NCBI GenBank assembly: GCA_007131625.1
Contig: SLQC01000344.1
Span: 1-19,146 of the forward strand
Reading direction: 5' to 3'
DNA: 19,146 bases
Source of the DNA: Balneolales bacterium
Lineage (GTDB): Bacteria; Bacteroidota; Rhodothermia; Balneolales; Natronogracilivirgulaceae
The number at the start of each line of letters is the position of its first letter. Positions within the stretch are counted from its first letter, which is position 1. Positions 1 to 7,206 of this stretch are shown here, piece after piece. Both the position numbers and the translations under genes were made by a program. Under the pieces are notes generated by a model, which was given only the letters and a program-made list of their open reading frames with translations, did not search any database and had not been told where the DNA came from.

Positions 1-699
1 ATTTCGGGGCGGGGTTTTTTTCTTGAACTTCTGTTTAAACTGCTCAATCCAAAGATCGTAATTGTAACCCCTGTAATAGAGTTTCAGCAGGATATACCCC
101 CAGAGCGCACCGCCCAGATGTACAATACGAGCGACATTGTCGGCCGACGAGATAAACAACAGGTCGATGGCAATGAGACCGGCCACCAGAAACCGTGCCT
201 CGATCGGCGGAAAGAAAAGCAGCATGATCGGAATTCGGGGGAAGAGCATAGCAAATGCAACCATCATGCCAAAAACCGCACCGGATGCCCCAATGGTTAC
301 TGTCGCGCCAAAAAACGGACTAAATACCAGGTTGATCAGCGCACCCCCAATCCCGGATCCGAGATAAATGACCAGGAAGTTGCGCGACCCGAGCTGTTCT
401 TCGACCGGACGTCCCATCCACCAGAGCCACAACATGTTAAATGCCACATGCAAAACACTGCCGTGCAGAAACATGTATGTTACAACCCGCCATGGCTGGG
501 TGATTACGACACTCCACTCGGGTATGAAGCCGAAGCCATTTATCATCCAGCCTACCAAACCGACTGCACCGAATGCCATCAGGATGGTCTGCAGCAGGTA
601 GATGGACACATTAAGGGCAAGGATGGTCCGAAGTGCCACCGGCATTCCAAGATAACCCTGTTTCAGGGTACTGCCGAAGCTATCGTTATACATGGACAT
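1..699 (-). CDS. Rhomboid family intramembrane serine protease (first of a tandem pair, 3' end cut by window)
   Basis: Reading the minus strand from the ATG at 699 gives at least 233 residues with no stop before the window edge, so the C-terminus is missing. Rhomboids cut transmembrane substrates inside the membrane with a Ser-His dyad. Visible here are an N-terminal hydrophobic segment (about 24–45), the HxxxN oxyanion motif (H84, N88), the active-site GASGA with S139, and the second dyad residue H194 in VHLGG. All catalytic residues are present, so the protein should be active. A second in-frame ATG lies two codons downstream (693). The start is 14 bases after the stop of the upstream rhomboid, so the two are probably co-transcribed. 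The end of the visible part is Lys-rich and cytoplasmic-looking. The substrate is unknown. Confidence 0.93.
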   Translation of the reverse strand, partial: MSMYNDSFGSTLKQGYLGMPVALRTILALNVSIYLLQTILMAFGAVGLVGWMINGFGFIPEWSVVITQPWRVVTYMFLHGSVLHVAFNMLWLWWMGRPVEEQLGSRNFLVIYLGSGIGGALINLVFSPFFGATVTIGASGAVFGMMVAFAMLFPRIPIMLLFFPPIEARFLVAGLIAIDLLFISSADNVARIVHLGGALWGYILLKLYYRGYNYDLWIEQFKQKFKKKTPPRN

Positions 700-713
700 G
701 AGCTATGCGATGA

Positions 714-1337
714 TCATTCGTGATTGCCTTTGATACCCCACAATCGGATGAGGATATACCCAACGACCATCCCGCCCAAGTGAGCAAAATGGGCGATGCC
801 TGTGGTGAGGCTCGTTACGCCGTTGAACAATTCCAGGGCACCAAAGATCATGACGAAATATTTCGCCTTGATAGGAACAGGCAGAAACAGCAGGAAGATA
901 TACCGGTTTGGAAACATCATGGCGAATGCGATAAGTATACCGTAAACCGCACCGGATGCTCCCACAACAGGTGCTCCACCTCCGGCTACCAGCATATGCA
1001 ACAGTGCGGCACCTATTCCGGTCAGAAAATAATAGGTCACAAATCGTCTGGTACCCCACAAATTCTCAATGCTCTGTCCGAACATCCAGAGCGCAAATAA
1101 ATTGAAAAATATATGGCCAATACTGGCGTGCAGGAACATATAGGAGACAAACTGCCAAGGCATGAAACGCGGATGGTCAAGTGGCCATAACGCCCCGAGT
1201 CCGAATACTATATTCTGGAGTCCCGGTGTCTGAAGAGCGAGAAAAAAAAGTAGATTCAGGATCAGCAGGTGCTTGATCGCCGGCGGAAATAACGAAAAAC
1301 TGGTTGATGGTTGAAACGATTCTCCTTGATAACTCAA
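714..1337 (-). CDS. Rhomboid family intramembrane serine protease (second of the pair)
   Basis: This is a 207-residue, six-helix-type rhomboid. Motifs in order are an N-terminal TM (about 22–36), H75 and N79 in the HxxxN motif, the GASGA active-site loop with S128, and H186 in AHLGG near the C-terminus. It is therefore a complete minimal rhomboid with an intact Ser128–His186 dyad. The only plausible start is TTG at 1337: the frame is closed by a TGA three codons upstream and the next Met (residue 59) lies inside the core. No Shine-Dalgarno is visible. It precedes the other rhomboid by 14 bases. The two proteins share motifs but differ in flanking sequence, so they are old paralogues and not a fresh duplication. 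Function in general regulated proteolysis is family knowledge; the substrate is not known. Confidence 0.93.
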   Translation of the reverse strand: MSYQGESFQPSTSFSLFPPAIKHLLILNLLFFLALQTPGLQNIVFGLGALWPLDHPRFMPWQFVSYMFLHASIGHIFFNLFALWMFGQSIENLWGTRRFVTYYFLTGIGAALLHMLVAGGGAPVVGASGAVYGILIAFAMMFPNRYIFLLFLPVPIKAKYFVMIFGALELFNGVTSLTTGIAHFAHLGGMVVGYILIRLWGIKGNHE

Positions 1338-1509
1338 AACGGATCAGGTTCATGGGGTGGTAAAGTGACAATGCATCAAAAGATAAATATATGATTATTT
1401 CCCGGAAAATGCCTGCTATCATCTGATATGTATTTACTAACTGACGCGTGAATCGTCCGTAGTGAGTATTTCGACATACAGAAACACGAATACGCTATGG
1501 ATGATCCAG

Positions 1510-1530
1510 TTATCCGATTGAATCAGATAA
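1510..1530. terminator. Near-perfect dyad after the ABC ATPase gene; possible terminator or operator
   Basis: The arms TTATCCGATT and AATCAGATAA flank a single central G, with one mismatch that is a G·U pair in RNA. The dyad lies about 22 bases past the ATPase stop (minus strand) and upstream of the rhomboid pair. As RNA it can form an 8-bp stem with a 5-nt loop. It lacks a following U-run on the minus strand, so a protein-binding palindrome is as likely as a terminator. Confidence 0.3.
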
Positions 1531-1551
1531 AATAAACAGATGCAACCGCAA

Positions 1552-2286
1552 TCAGTGCTCATCCAAAGCGCCCTGCCCGGACAAGACCGGACGCTCCACT
1601 TGTTTGTCGAACTCAATTTTACCGTCAAGAAGCTGAATGATGCGCCGGCTATGTTTTGCAACTTCCTGTTCGTGCGTCACTACAATTATGGTATGGCCGG
1701 CATTATGCAACTCCTCAAAAAGCTGCATGATTTCCTCTCCGGTTTTGGAGTCGAGGTTCCCGGTCGGTTCATCAGCCAACAAAATGGAAGGATTGTTCAC
1801 CAGCGCACGGGCAATGGCGACCCGCTGCCGCTGACCGCCCGACAATTCACTCGGTTTGTGATCCACACGGTCAGTAAGCCCCACTTTCTCCAGAACTTCC
1901 AGGGCTCTGGCTTTGCGTGCTGCAGACCGTATTCCCGCATATATAAGTGGAAGCTCCACATTAGCCAGACAGTCGGACCGCGGAAGCAGATTGAAGGTTT
2001 GAAAAATAAATCCAATTTCCCGATTCCGTACATCAGCCAGATCGTTATCTCTCAGCTGGCTTACATCATGACCATTGAGATGATATGATCCCGACGACGG
2101 GGTATCAAGACAGCCAATTATATTCATGATTGTGGATTTTCCCGATCCCGACGGTCCCATAATCGAAACATATTCGTTTTTACGAATATCGAAATCGACT
2201 CCCTGAAGTGCATGGACTTTCTGATTGCCCATGAGGTACTCTTTTTTCAGATCTCGTATGGATATAATGTTTTGACCTTGCATCAT
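1552..2286 (-). CDS. ABC transporter ATP-binding protein, MacB/LolD type
   Basis: This 244-residue ATPase subunit belongs to the FtsX/MacB-permease class of exporters. Everything needed for ATP hydrolysis is present: Walker A GPSGSGKST (44–52), Q-loop Q96, signature LSGGQ (148–152), Walker B ILLADE (168–173) with the ADEPTGNLD sequence typical of the LolD/MacB/FtsE group, and the H-loop H205. Two adjacent ATG codons (2286 and 2283) can serve as start. It follows the adaptor gene by 126 bases and belongs with the TolC and adaptor genes upstream and the permeases further upstream. The ATPase itself appears intact and normal in length, in contrast to its probable permease partners at 6613–7113 and 7207–7662. 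It could still serve a permease encoded elsewhere. Confidence 0.94.
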   Translation of the reverse strand: MMQGQNIISIRDLKKEYLMGNQKVHALQGVDFDIRKNEYVSIMGPSGSGKSTIMNIIGCLDTPSSGSYHLNGHDVSQLRDNDLADVRNREIGFIFQTFNLLPRSDCLANVELPLIYAGIRSAARKARALEVLEKVGLTDRVDHKPSELSGGQRQRVAIARALVNNPSILLADEPTGNLDSKTGEEIMQLFEELHNAGHTIIVVTHEQEVAKHSRRIIQLLDGKIEFDKQVERPVLSGQGALDEH

Positions 2287-2412
2287 AGATTCTGTTCTCA
2301 GACTAATCCCCGGTTGAAGTTTGGCCAGAGAATTACCTTTTTATGGATGTATGAGGATGAAGTGATAAAAAAAGTCACTGCTTCCGAATTATTGTCGGGC
2401 GGCGCTGCATTG

Positions 2413-3468
2413 TTACCGGGCGGCGGTTCCCGACTGCTGCTGAACCCTAACGGCGTCACCGTCTTCCAGCACTCGTGAGAGGATGCGGTAGTTGCCCGAC
2501 ACAATCTCATCATTGGGCTGCAAACAGGGTAGTACATGAATATAGCGGTCGTCGCTTATACCGGTTTCCACCTCGACTCTTTCAGCTATACCATCTGAAA
2601 CACGAAATACAACCCGGCGCAGATCCTCCCTGCCGGCAGCAGTGGTATCCGTGTTCCCCAGACTGTAGTCACGCATAGTCACAGCCTGGAGCGGTACGGA
2701 AAGAACGCTTGTCTCCCGGAGTGTTTCCACATCCACCGTAGCAGTCATGCCCGGCTTAAACCTCGCAGGAACCATATCCACGACAACATCAGAGTCCTGC
2801 AATCGCACTTCTTCAGACTGCCGGCCGGCTTTGCCGCCGTATTCCAGTCCGGTGTTATGCAAACTCAGAATCCGGATCTTGACCGGATATTCGGTGATCT
2901 GCTCAGCGGTGCCATCGCCACGTGTAATAGCCGAATTGGCAATTTCGGTGACGATACCGACAAACGGATGTCCGGGATAAGCATCTACTTCAATACGCGC
3001 TGTATCGTTTTCCGAGACATAGACAATGTCATTCTCGTTGACATTGACACTGACTTCCATCTGCTCCATGCGTGCAATATGCAACATTTCAGTTCCGGCC
3101 ATCTGGATGCTACCCACCACACGTTCACCGCGCTCGACATCCAGCCGGGCTTGAATGATGTCGGGACGAATACGCAACAAGACATCGCCTTCATATACAA
3201 AATCACCTTCCCGTACATAGAGTTCCACAATTTCGCCTGAGACATCGGGGGCAATTTTCATTTCGACTTCCGGCTGAATGCGCCCGGTTGCCGTGACGAT
3301 TCGTGTAATATCGCGCTCGCTCACTCTGGACGTTTCGACTTCATGCCCCGGAGTATTACCACCGATCCAACCCGTTGCATGACCGATGACAGCGAGCAGC
3401 AGAAACACGGCCAAAATTCCTGCAATGGTTTTCCAGATTCGTTTTTTTGATGATTGTTGAACAGCCAT
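2413..3468 (-). CDS. HlyD/MacA-family periplasmic adaptor lacking its alpha-helical hairpin
   Basis: This 351-residue adaptor subunit would link an inner-membrane ABC permease to a TolC channel. It has an N-terminal membrane anchor (about 12–30), the first half of the lipoyl domain (about 68–108, with APDVSGEI and REGDFVYEGD), then the barrel and membrane-proximal domains (about 120–345). Between D110 and V111 (near base 3139) the chain passes directly from the end of the first lipoyl half into ERGERVVG. In family members that sequence comes at the end of the second lipoyl half. The coiled-coil hairpin that touches TolC and the first strand of the second lipoyl half are therefore absent, roughly 100 residues judged from the family. 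The frame is kept. Without the hairpin it should not dock on TolC, so it may be non-functional, specialised, or an assembly artefact. Confidence 0.85.
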   Translation of the reverse strand: MAVQQSSKKRIWKTIAGILAVFLLLAVIGHATGWIGGNTPGHEVETSRVSERDITRIVTATGRIQPEVEMKIAPDVSGEIVELYVREGDFVYEGDVLLRIRPDIIQARLDVERGERVVGSIQMAGTEMLHIARMEQMEVSVNVNENDIVYVSENDTARIEVDAYPGHPFVGIVTEIANSAITRGDGTAEQITEYPVKIRILSLHNTGLEYGGKAGRQSEEVRLQDSDVVVDMVPARFKPGMTATVDVETLRETSVLSVPLQAVTMRDYSLGNTDTTAAGREDLRRVVFRVSDGIAERVEVETGISDDRYIHVLPCLQPNDEIVSGNYRILSRVLEDGDAVRVQQQSGTAAR

Positions 3469-3650
3469 TTTATGATCTCACAACTTAAATTACTGAAACA
3501 AAAAAGGTTATCCGGACACACCTTACCCGATGTAACTTCGACATTACGTTAAACCGGTTCGCCGGAATAGTTTCTCTTCTGATACGAAATGCGGTTCAGA
3601 AGGTTACAGATGAATTCACTGCTGTTGAAAATAAGGTTCCAACAGACACG

Positions 3651-5036
3651 TCAATTGCCCAGGGCGTTGATTTCAAAATCTTCGGATATGCGTCCGAGGA
3701 AGTAATCGAGTACTTTCTCCTGGAAGACGAACTGGTAAATAACCTGAACACGATTGGAACTCGCCTGGATATAGGCGTTGTTGGCATTGGTGAGCTCTAT
3801 GAGTGTGGCGCTACCGACATTATATCGTTCTTGTTCGGTCTCGTAAGCTTTTTCAGCGGCTATCAGTGATTTTTCCGTAGCTTCCAGTTCTTTGGCATAA
3901 CCGATATAGTCGTTGTATGCCTGACGCAGCTCCAGAAAAATTTCTTGCTGCAGATCCTGAAATCTGAGTTCTGCATCACGATAATCGATTTTACGCTGCT
4001 GTATCTGGTTGCTTGTTTGCCACCGGTTGAATATCGGGATACTTACATTGAATTGCAGCCGTCGGTTGATATTCCCGTCGAAAAACTGATCCGAGAAAGG
4101 CATAATTTCCGTTCCATCACCGTTGATAACCGGTTGACGCTGTTGATCACGATATGCAGATGTTATGGAGCCGCTCAGGCTCACTTCCGGAAGCCTGTTT
4201 CCCTCGCTGATATTGAGTGCATACCGGGTCTGCTGAAGATCCAGTTCTGATGCTCTCACATCGCGTCTGTTGGTAATTGCGAATTCGACCATCTCCCTGA
4301 GATCATAGTCGTGGATCGTAATATCCTCTTCGCGAATACCCGGAGTCTCAAAGTTATAATCTTCCAGAGGATCGAGCTGCAGCCAGCGTACCAGCCGCAG
4401 TTTTGCAAGGTTAAGAGCGTTTTCACTACGGATAACATTGAGTTCGTTGTTGGCGACAATCGCCTCCTGGCTGAACTGCTCTACAATCGGACTCATGCCT
4501 ACTTCCACCTGGGCAATCACTTGTTCAAGTTGTTGGCGGCTTGCCTGCAGATTCTCTTCTTCAATCTCAAGAAGTTCTTCCGTGAGAAGCACATCCAGAA
4601 ACCGTGATGCCGCTTCAAAAATAATCTGTTCGCGGGTTCGCTGATATCTTTCTTCAGCGCTTTCTCTGCCCACACGCGAACTGCGAAGTTGATTGATATT
4701 TTGGAAGCCGTTGAAAAGTGTCAAATTGGAGGTTATACCTGCATTTAAATTATGGCTGGTGATATCATCAAATGTAATACTTGCCTGATCAAACTGTCGG
4801 CCGGCCGTGCGGATACCACTGAGCGATGCATTCAGATTTGGATAAAAATCAGCCCGGCTCTGACGATACTCGCTCTCTCTCCGATCGATATCGCTTTTAC
4901 TCAACTCCATTTCAATATTGTTTTCCAGGGCAATCTTTACAGCCTCTGCCAAAGTGATGCTTCTGACTTCCTGTGCTGATGCAGTGACGGAAGTCACAAT
5001 CAAAAAAATAATCGTAACTAAAAAATAATTTCTCAT
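3651..5036 (-). CDS. TolC family outer membrane efflux protein
   Basis: This 461-residue TolC-like channel is the outer-membrane exit of a tripartite exporter. It has an N-terminal signal peptide (hydrophobic 4–19, cleavage probably after ASAQ near 22), then two repeats of long amphipathic helices rich in Gln, Glu, Arg and Leu. The segment LAEAVKIALENNIEMELS (about 29–46) is the usual first helix of the family, and a second repeat starts near residue 230. The length is normal and no break is seen. It lies upstream of the adaptor gene, separated by 182 bases. That gap holds a CCGG-TTCG-CCGG hairpin near 3553–3564 but no long T-run. It should be functional as a protein, but its local adaptor lacks the part that would contact it. 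Confidence 0.93.
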   Translation of the reverse strand: MRNYFLVTIIFLIVTSVTASAQEVRSITLAEAVKIALENNIEMELSKSDIDRRESEYRQSRADFYPNLNASLSGIRTAGRQFDQASITFDDITSHNLNAGITSNLTLFNGFQNINQLRSSRVGRESAEERYQRTREQIIFEAASRFLDVLLTEELLEIEEENLQASRQQLEQVIAQVEVGMSPIVEQFSQEAIVANNELNVIRSENALNLAKLRLVRWLQLDPLEDYNFETPGIREEDITIHDYDLREMVEFAITNRRDVRASELDLQQTRYALNISEGNRLPEVSLSGSITSAYRDQQRQPVINGDGTEIMPFSDQFFDGNINRRLQFNVSIPIFNRWQTSNQIQQRKIDYRDAELRFQDLQQEIFLELRQAYNDYIGYAKELEATEKSLIAAEKAYETEQERYNVGSATLIELTNANNAYIQASSNRVQVIYQFVFQEKVLDYFLGRISEDFEINALGN

Positions 5037-5118
5037 AGGTACCGGATTCGCATGATTAAATTAAAAGTGTGATATGATCTTCTTAGACGATAAAACGTGT
5101 ACCAAGTTGCTTGTAAAA

Positions 5119-5499
5119 TTATTCTGTTTTGGCTTTTCGGTTATCAATTGACTCTTCAATCTGTTGAATTATAAAATTTACTATGCGCCGGGTAGCCAAT
5201 TTCTTAAACTCATCCATGAGTAGTCCTGTTAAAACACCACCACTGCCACCGGAACCGGATTTTGAATCACCGGAATGCTTCCCACCTCCGAATCTTCTAG
5301 CCAACAGAAAACCGGTGAGTAGCGCAGATCCGGCGATACACAACGGATATTTCTCTACCCAATACCCAAAACGTGCACGGTCAGAGACGCTGGTGCGTAC
5401 GTCGTTCAGTGAGGTTTCAATTTCTGTTTGAATTTGCCCCATCTCCCGCCTGAGTGCTTTTTTACGCGCTTGCAATTCCCTGATATCCGCAGATTTCAT
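5119..5499 (-). CDS. Small membrane protein, YqjK/DUF883-like, third gene of a YqjDE-type set
   Basis: This 126-residue protein has an N-terminal charged coiled-coil stretch (about 1–43), one membrane segment (about 50–68, YPLCIAGSALLTGFLLARR), a Gly/Ser-rich linker (71–89) and a C-terminal amphipathic part (92–126) ending in charged residues. There is no catalytic motif. The architecture of coiled coil followed by a glycine-zipper membrane helix resembles YqjD/ElaB/YqjK-type proteins, which in enterobacteria are stress-associated inner-membrane proteins; that assignment is by resemblance only. It follows the YqjE-like gene by 185 bases. The gap contains copy C of the structured repeat described at 5501–5588, reading in the same direction as this gene and ending right at its start codon, so the repeat would be the 5' leader. 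Confidence 0.7.
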   Translation of the reverse strand: MKSADIRELQARKKALRREMGQIQTEIETSLNDVRTSVSDRARFGYWVEKYPLCIAGSALLTGFLLARRFGGGKHSGDSKSGSGGSGGVLTGLLMDEFKKLATRRIVNFIIQQIEESIDNRKAKTE

Positions 5500-5500
5500 C

Positions 5501-5588
5501 TGTATTTAATGTTTGGATTTCTTACGTCAGATGTGATATCCATGACGACTATAATCATACACCTGTATCTTGAAAACTATCGTCATGG
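5501..5588 (-). repeat. Copy C of a dispersed stem-loop repeat, in the leader of the YqjK-like gene
   Basis: Read on the minus strand, CCATGACGA (5588–5580) and TCGTCATGG (5548–5540) form a perfect 9-bp stem around a 31-nt loop (5579–5549). The loop contains CAGGTGTATGATTA, almost the same as in copy B (10609–10700). The 3' flank (5539–5515) continues the similarity, ATATCACATCTGAC against TATTACATGTGACA. It ends one base from the ATG of the downstream gene. It is too long and too specific to be chance; the function is unknown. Confidence 0.65.
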
Positions 5589-5684
5589 TTATTTCATGTA
5601 GATAAATATTTCTGATTCATGTGATTATATTCTACCAACCTGTGTCATTTACTTGGGTTAACGGTCTGCGGGCCGGGTGCATTC

Positions 5685-6269
5685 TCAGATACCTGAATCT
5701 GCAGACCTGCCTGAGGTACTGCCACTTTTCTGCCCCCTGTTCCCGGAATCTCCCCTATCCCCGGTTTTTTCATTCTCACCGGCTTTATTTCCGTCTCCAT
5801 TTTTTTCCCTTTTTTCCGATTTTTCTGTAACTCCAGTATTGTCTTTACTTCCGGTACCAGTGTCGAGTCCGTTATTGTCATCATCATCGAATTGGCTCAT
5901 TTGTTCTGACAGATCTTTCATGAACTGATGGACCATCTTGTCACGGGTCCGGATGACCATCGATCGAGGCCGGCGCAGAAAGAAGAGTAAACCAAGAAGC
6001 AGTATCGGGAATGAAACCACCACAAAACCGAGGCTTTCGTTACCCAGCAAATCCCCGACAAAATTTGCAACCGCAAAGAGAAAAAGTATCAAACCCAGCG
6101 CCAGAAACACGATGCCCGTCAACCGGTACACGGCATTGACGACCATACCCGCAAATCGTTCAGCTATTTCCAAAGTAAACAACTCGATGCGTTTTTCAAT
6201 CAGCATCTTGAATTCACCGGGCAGCTTCTTCAGACTGGAAAGAAGAGAGTCAATTTCAGATGGACTCAT
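5685..6269 (-). CDS. Phage-holin-family / YqjE-like inner membrane protein with charged tail
   Basis: This 194-residue protein has an amphipathic N-terminal helix (1–45), two transmembrane helices (about 47–70 and 80–98) followed by a basic RRPR stop signal, and a hydrophilic tail (about 124–194) with a run of Asp (128–131) and alternating Gly, Lys, Glu, Asp and Ser. The N-terminal part matches the layout of the YqjE / 'phage holin superfamily III' proteins; the tail is low complexity and probably disordered. Its ATG overlaps the stop of the upstream 67-residue gene by four bases (ATGA), so the two are translationally coupled. In enterobacteria YqjE sits next to YqjD and YqjK, which agrees with the neighbours here. 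The name 'holin' is historical and there is no sign of a prophage. The exact function is unknown. Confidence 0.8.
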   Translation of the reverse strand: MSPSEIDSLLSSLKKLPGEFKMLIEKRIELFTLEIAERFAGMVVNAVYRLTGIVFLALGLILFLFAVANFVGDLLGNESLGFVVVSFPILLLGLLFFLRRPRSMVIRTRDKMVHQFMKDLSEQMSQFDDDDNNGLDTGTGSKDNTGVTEKSEKREKNGDGNKAGENEKTGDRGDSGNRGQKSGSTSGRSADSGI

Positions 6270-6469
6270 TCGTTTCTCCCTCTTTTTGTCATTTTACCGA
6301 TAATGAATCCTGCCAGCAATGCGATACCGACAGATCCTGCGGGATTTTTACGCACCAGGCCTGCCAGACTCTCCCTGGCGTCCTGAAGCCGTTTCTGGAA
6401 AGCTTCATCTTCCAAAATTTCCTGTGCCTGGTGCACAACTTTTTCCAAAGTATCAAGTATGGGATGCAT
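6266..6469 (-). CDS. Small membrane protein, YqjD/DUF883-like
   Basis: This 67-residue protein has a charged helical N-terminal half (1–40) and a single glycine-rich membrane helix (about 43–58, KNPAGSVGIALLAGFIIGK) followed by a basic tail. The pattern of R/K-N-P before a Gly-x3-Gly helix is typical of the C-terminus of YqjD/ElaB (DUF883) proteins, which anchor ribosomes or respond to stress in E. coli; here only the resemblance can be claimed. It overlaps the YqjE-like gene by four bases and is the first gene of a three-gene set. Upstream (6470–6612) lies non-coding sequence separating it from the broken permease gene. Confidence 0.75.
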   Translation of the reverse strand: MHPILDTLEKVVHQAQEILEDEAFQKRLQDARESLAGLVRKNPAGSVGIALLAGFIIGKMTKRGRNE

Positions 6470-6612
6470 ATCGTCCGGATTTTCTGGTAGTTAGGCTTGT
6501 TAATTTTTTGATTTCCCGGTAAATCCGTTTTCAAGACGGACCACCGTTCCTGTGTATCGTTGGAAAATACAGAATTCACAGTTAAAAGCTAAGAACACAG
6601 TGAAAAGGTTTA

Positions 6613-7113
6613 TCATTCAAAGCGTAAACTCTCGATGGGGTCTAAAGCAGCAGCTTTCCAGGCTGGGTAAACTCCGAATACGACACCAATAACCGTCATA
6701 CCCACAATTCCAGCTGCTATTGCTCCTGCAGGCAGTATAAATGTGGTATCCATCAACACCACCAGGATATTGCCTGCCAGAATCCCGAGCACCATACCGA
6801 TCAGTCCACCGAGCTGACAGACGATTACCGCTTCGGTGAGAAACTGTGTTATAATAGCCTTGCGCCGGGCACCAACCGCCTTGCGAATACCGATTTCACG
6901 GGTTCGCTCGGTAACTGAAACCAGCATGATATTCATCACACCAATTCCGGCACCCATAAGTGCGATACCCCCAACCACAAACCCGAACAAGTAGAGAACC
7001 CCTGTAAAATCATCAAAAACACCGACAACAATCGCCAGCAGGGTTAACGAAGCCCTCATTTTATTGGAGCCGAGCGCTCCGAACGCCATTGCTATCGTTT
7101 GCCAAAGATTCAT
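6613..7113 (-). pseudogene. FtsX/MacB-type ABC permease with the periplasmic domain deleted in frame
   Basis: The 166 residues start with the usual N-terminal part of a MacB-type permease (MNLWQTIAMAFGALGSNKMR, then the beginning of TM1). At F33/D34 (base 7014/7015) they jump directly into the region before TM2 (DDFTGVLYLFGF). TM2 to TM4 and the hallmark cytoplasmic segment TERTREIGIRKAVGAR (about 68–83) follow, and the end PIESLRFE is the typical family C-terminus. Relatives are about 400 residues or more with a large periplasmic domain between TM1 and TM2; all of that and half of TM1 are missing here. The reading frame is intact, so a protein could be made, but the truncated first TM makes normal function unlikely. 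I therefore call it a probable pseudogene; an assembly collapse is the alternative. Confidence 0.75.
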
Positions 7114-7206
7114 GGTTTTACCTGAGAAATGTCAAAATCGTTTAACCTCGATGAAACAAAAATCAGAAATGTCTGTATGTACCGTTTCTGTTGAGTTAAT
7201 TCTGCA

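Noticed and set aside
118..723. Long plus-strand open frame of 201 codons
   Set aside because: It lies antisense to the first rhomboid gene, whose minus-strand frame carries all catalytic motifs; the plus product is His/Cys/Lys-rich with no known pattern.
1540..2088. Plus-strand open frame of 182 codons
   Set aside because: It is a shadow of the ABC ATPase gene, which has complete Walker and signature motifs on the minus strand.
5048..5100. Possible fourth copy of the stem-loop repeat (GCATGATTAA near 5051, with GGTAC/GTACC around it)
   Set aside because: Only a ten-base core matches, the loop would be much longer and the flanks do not align.
5685..6269. Prophage holin / lysis module
   Set aside because: The protein is of the YqjE type, which shares the holin family name, and no other phage genes (endolysin, tail, integrase) are nearby.
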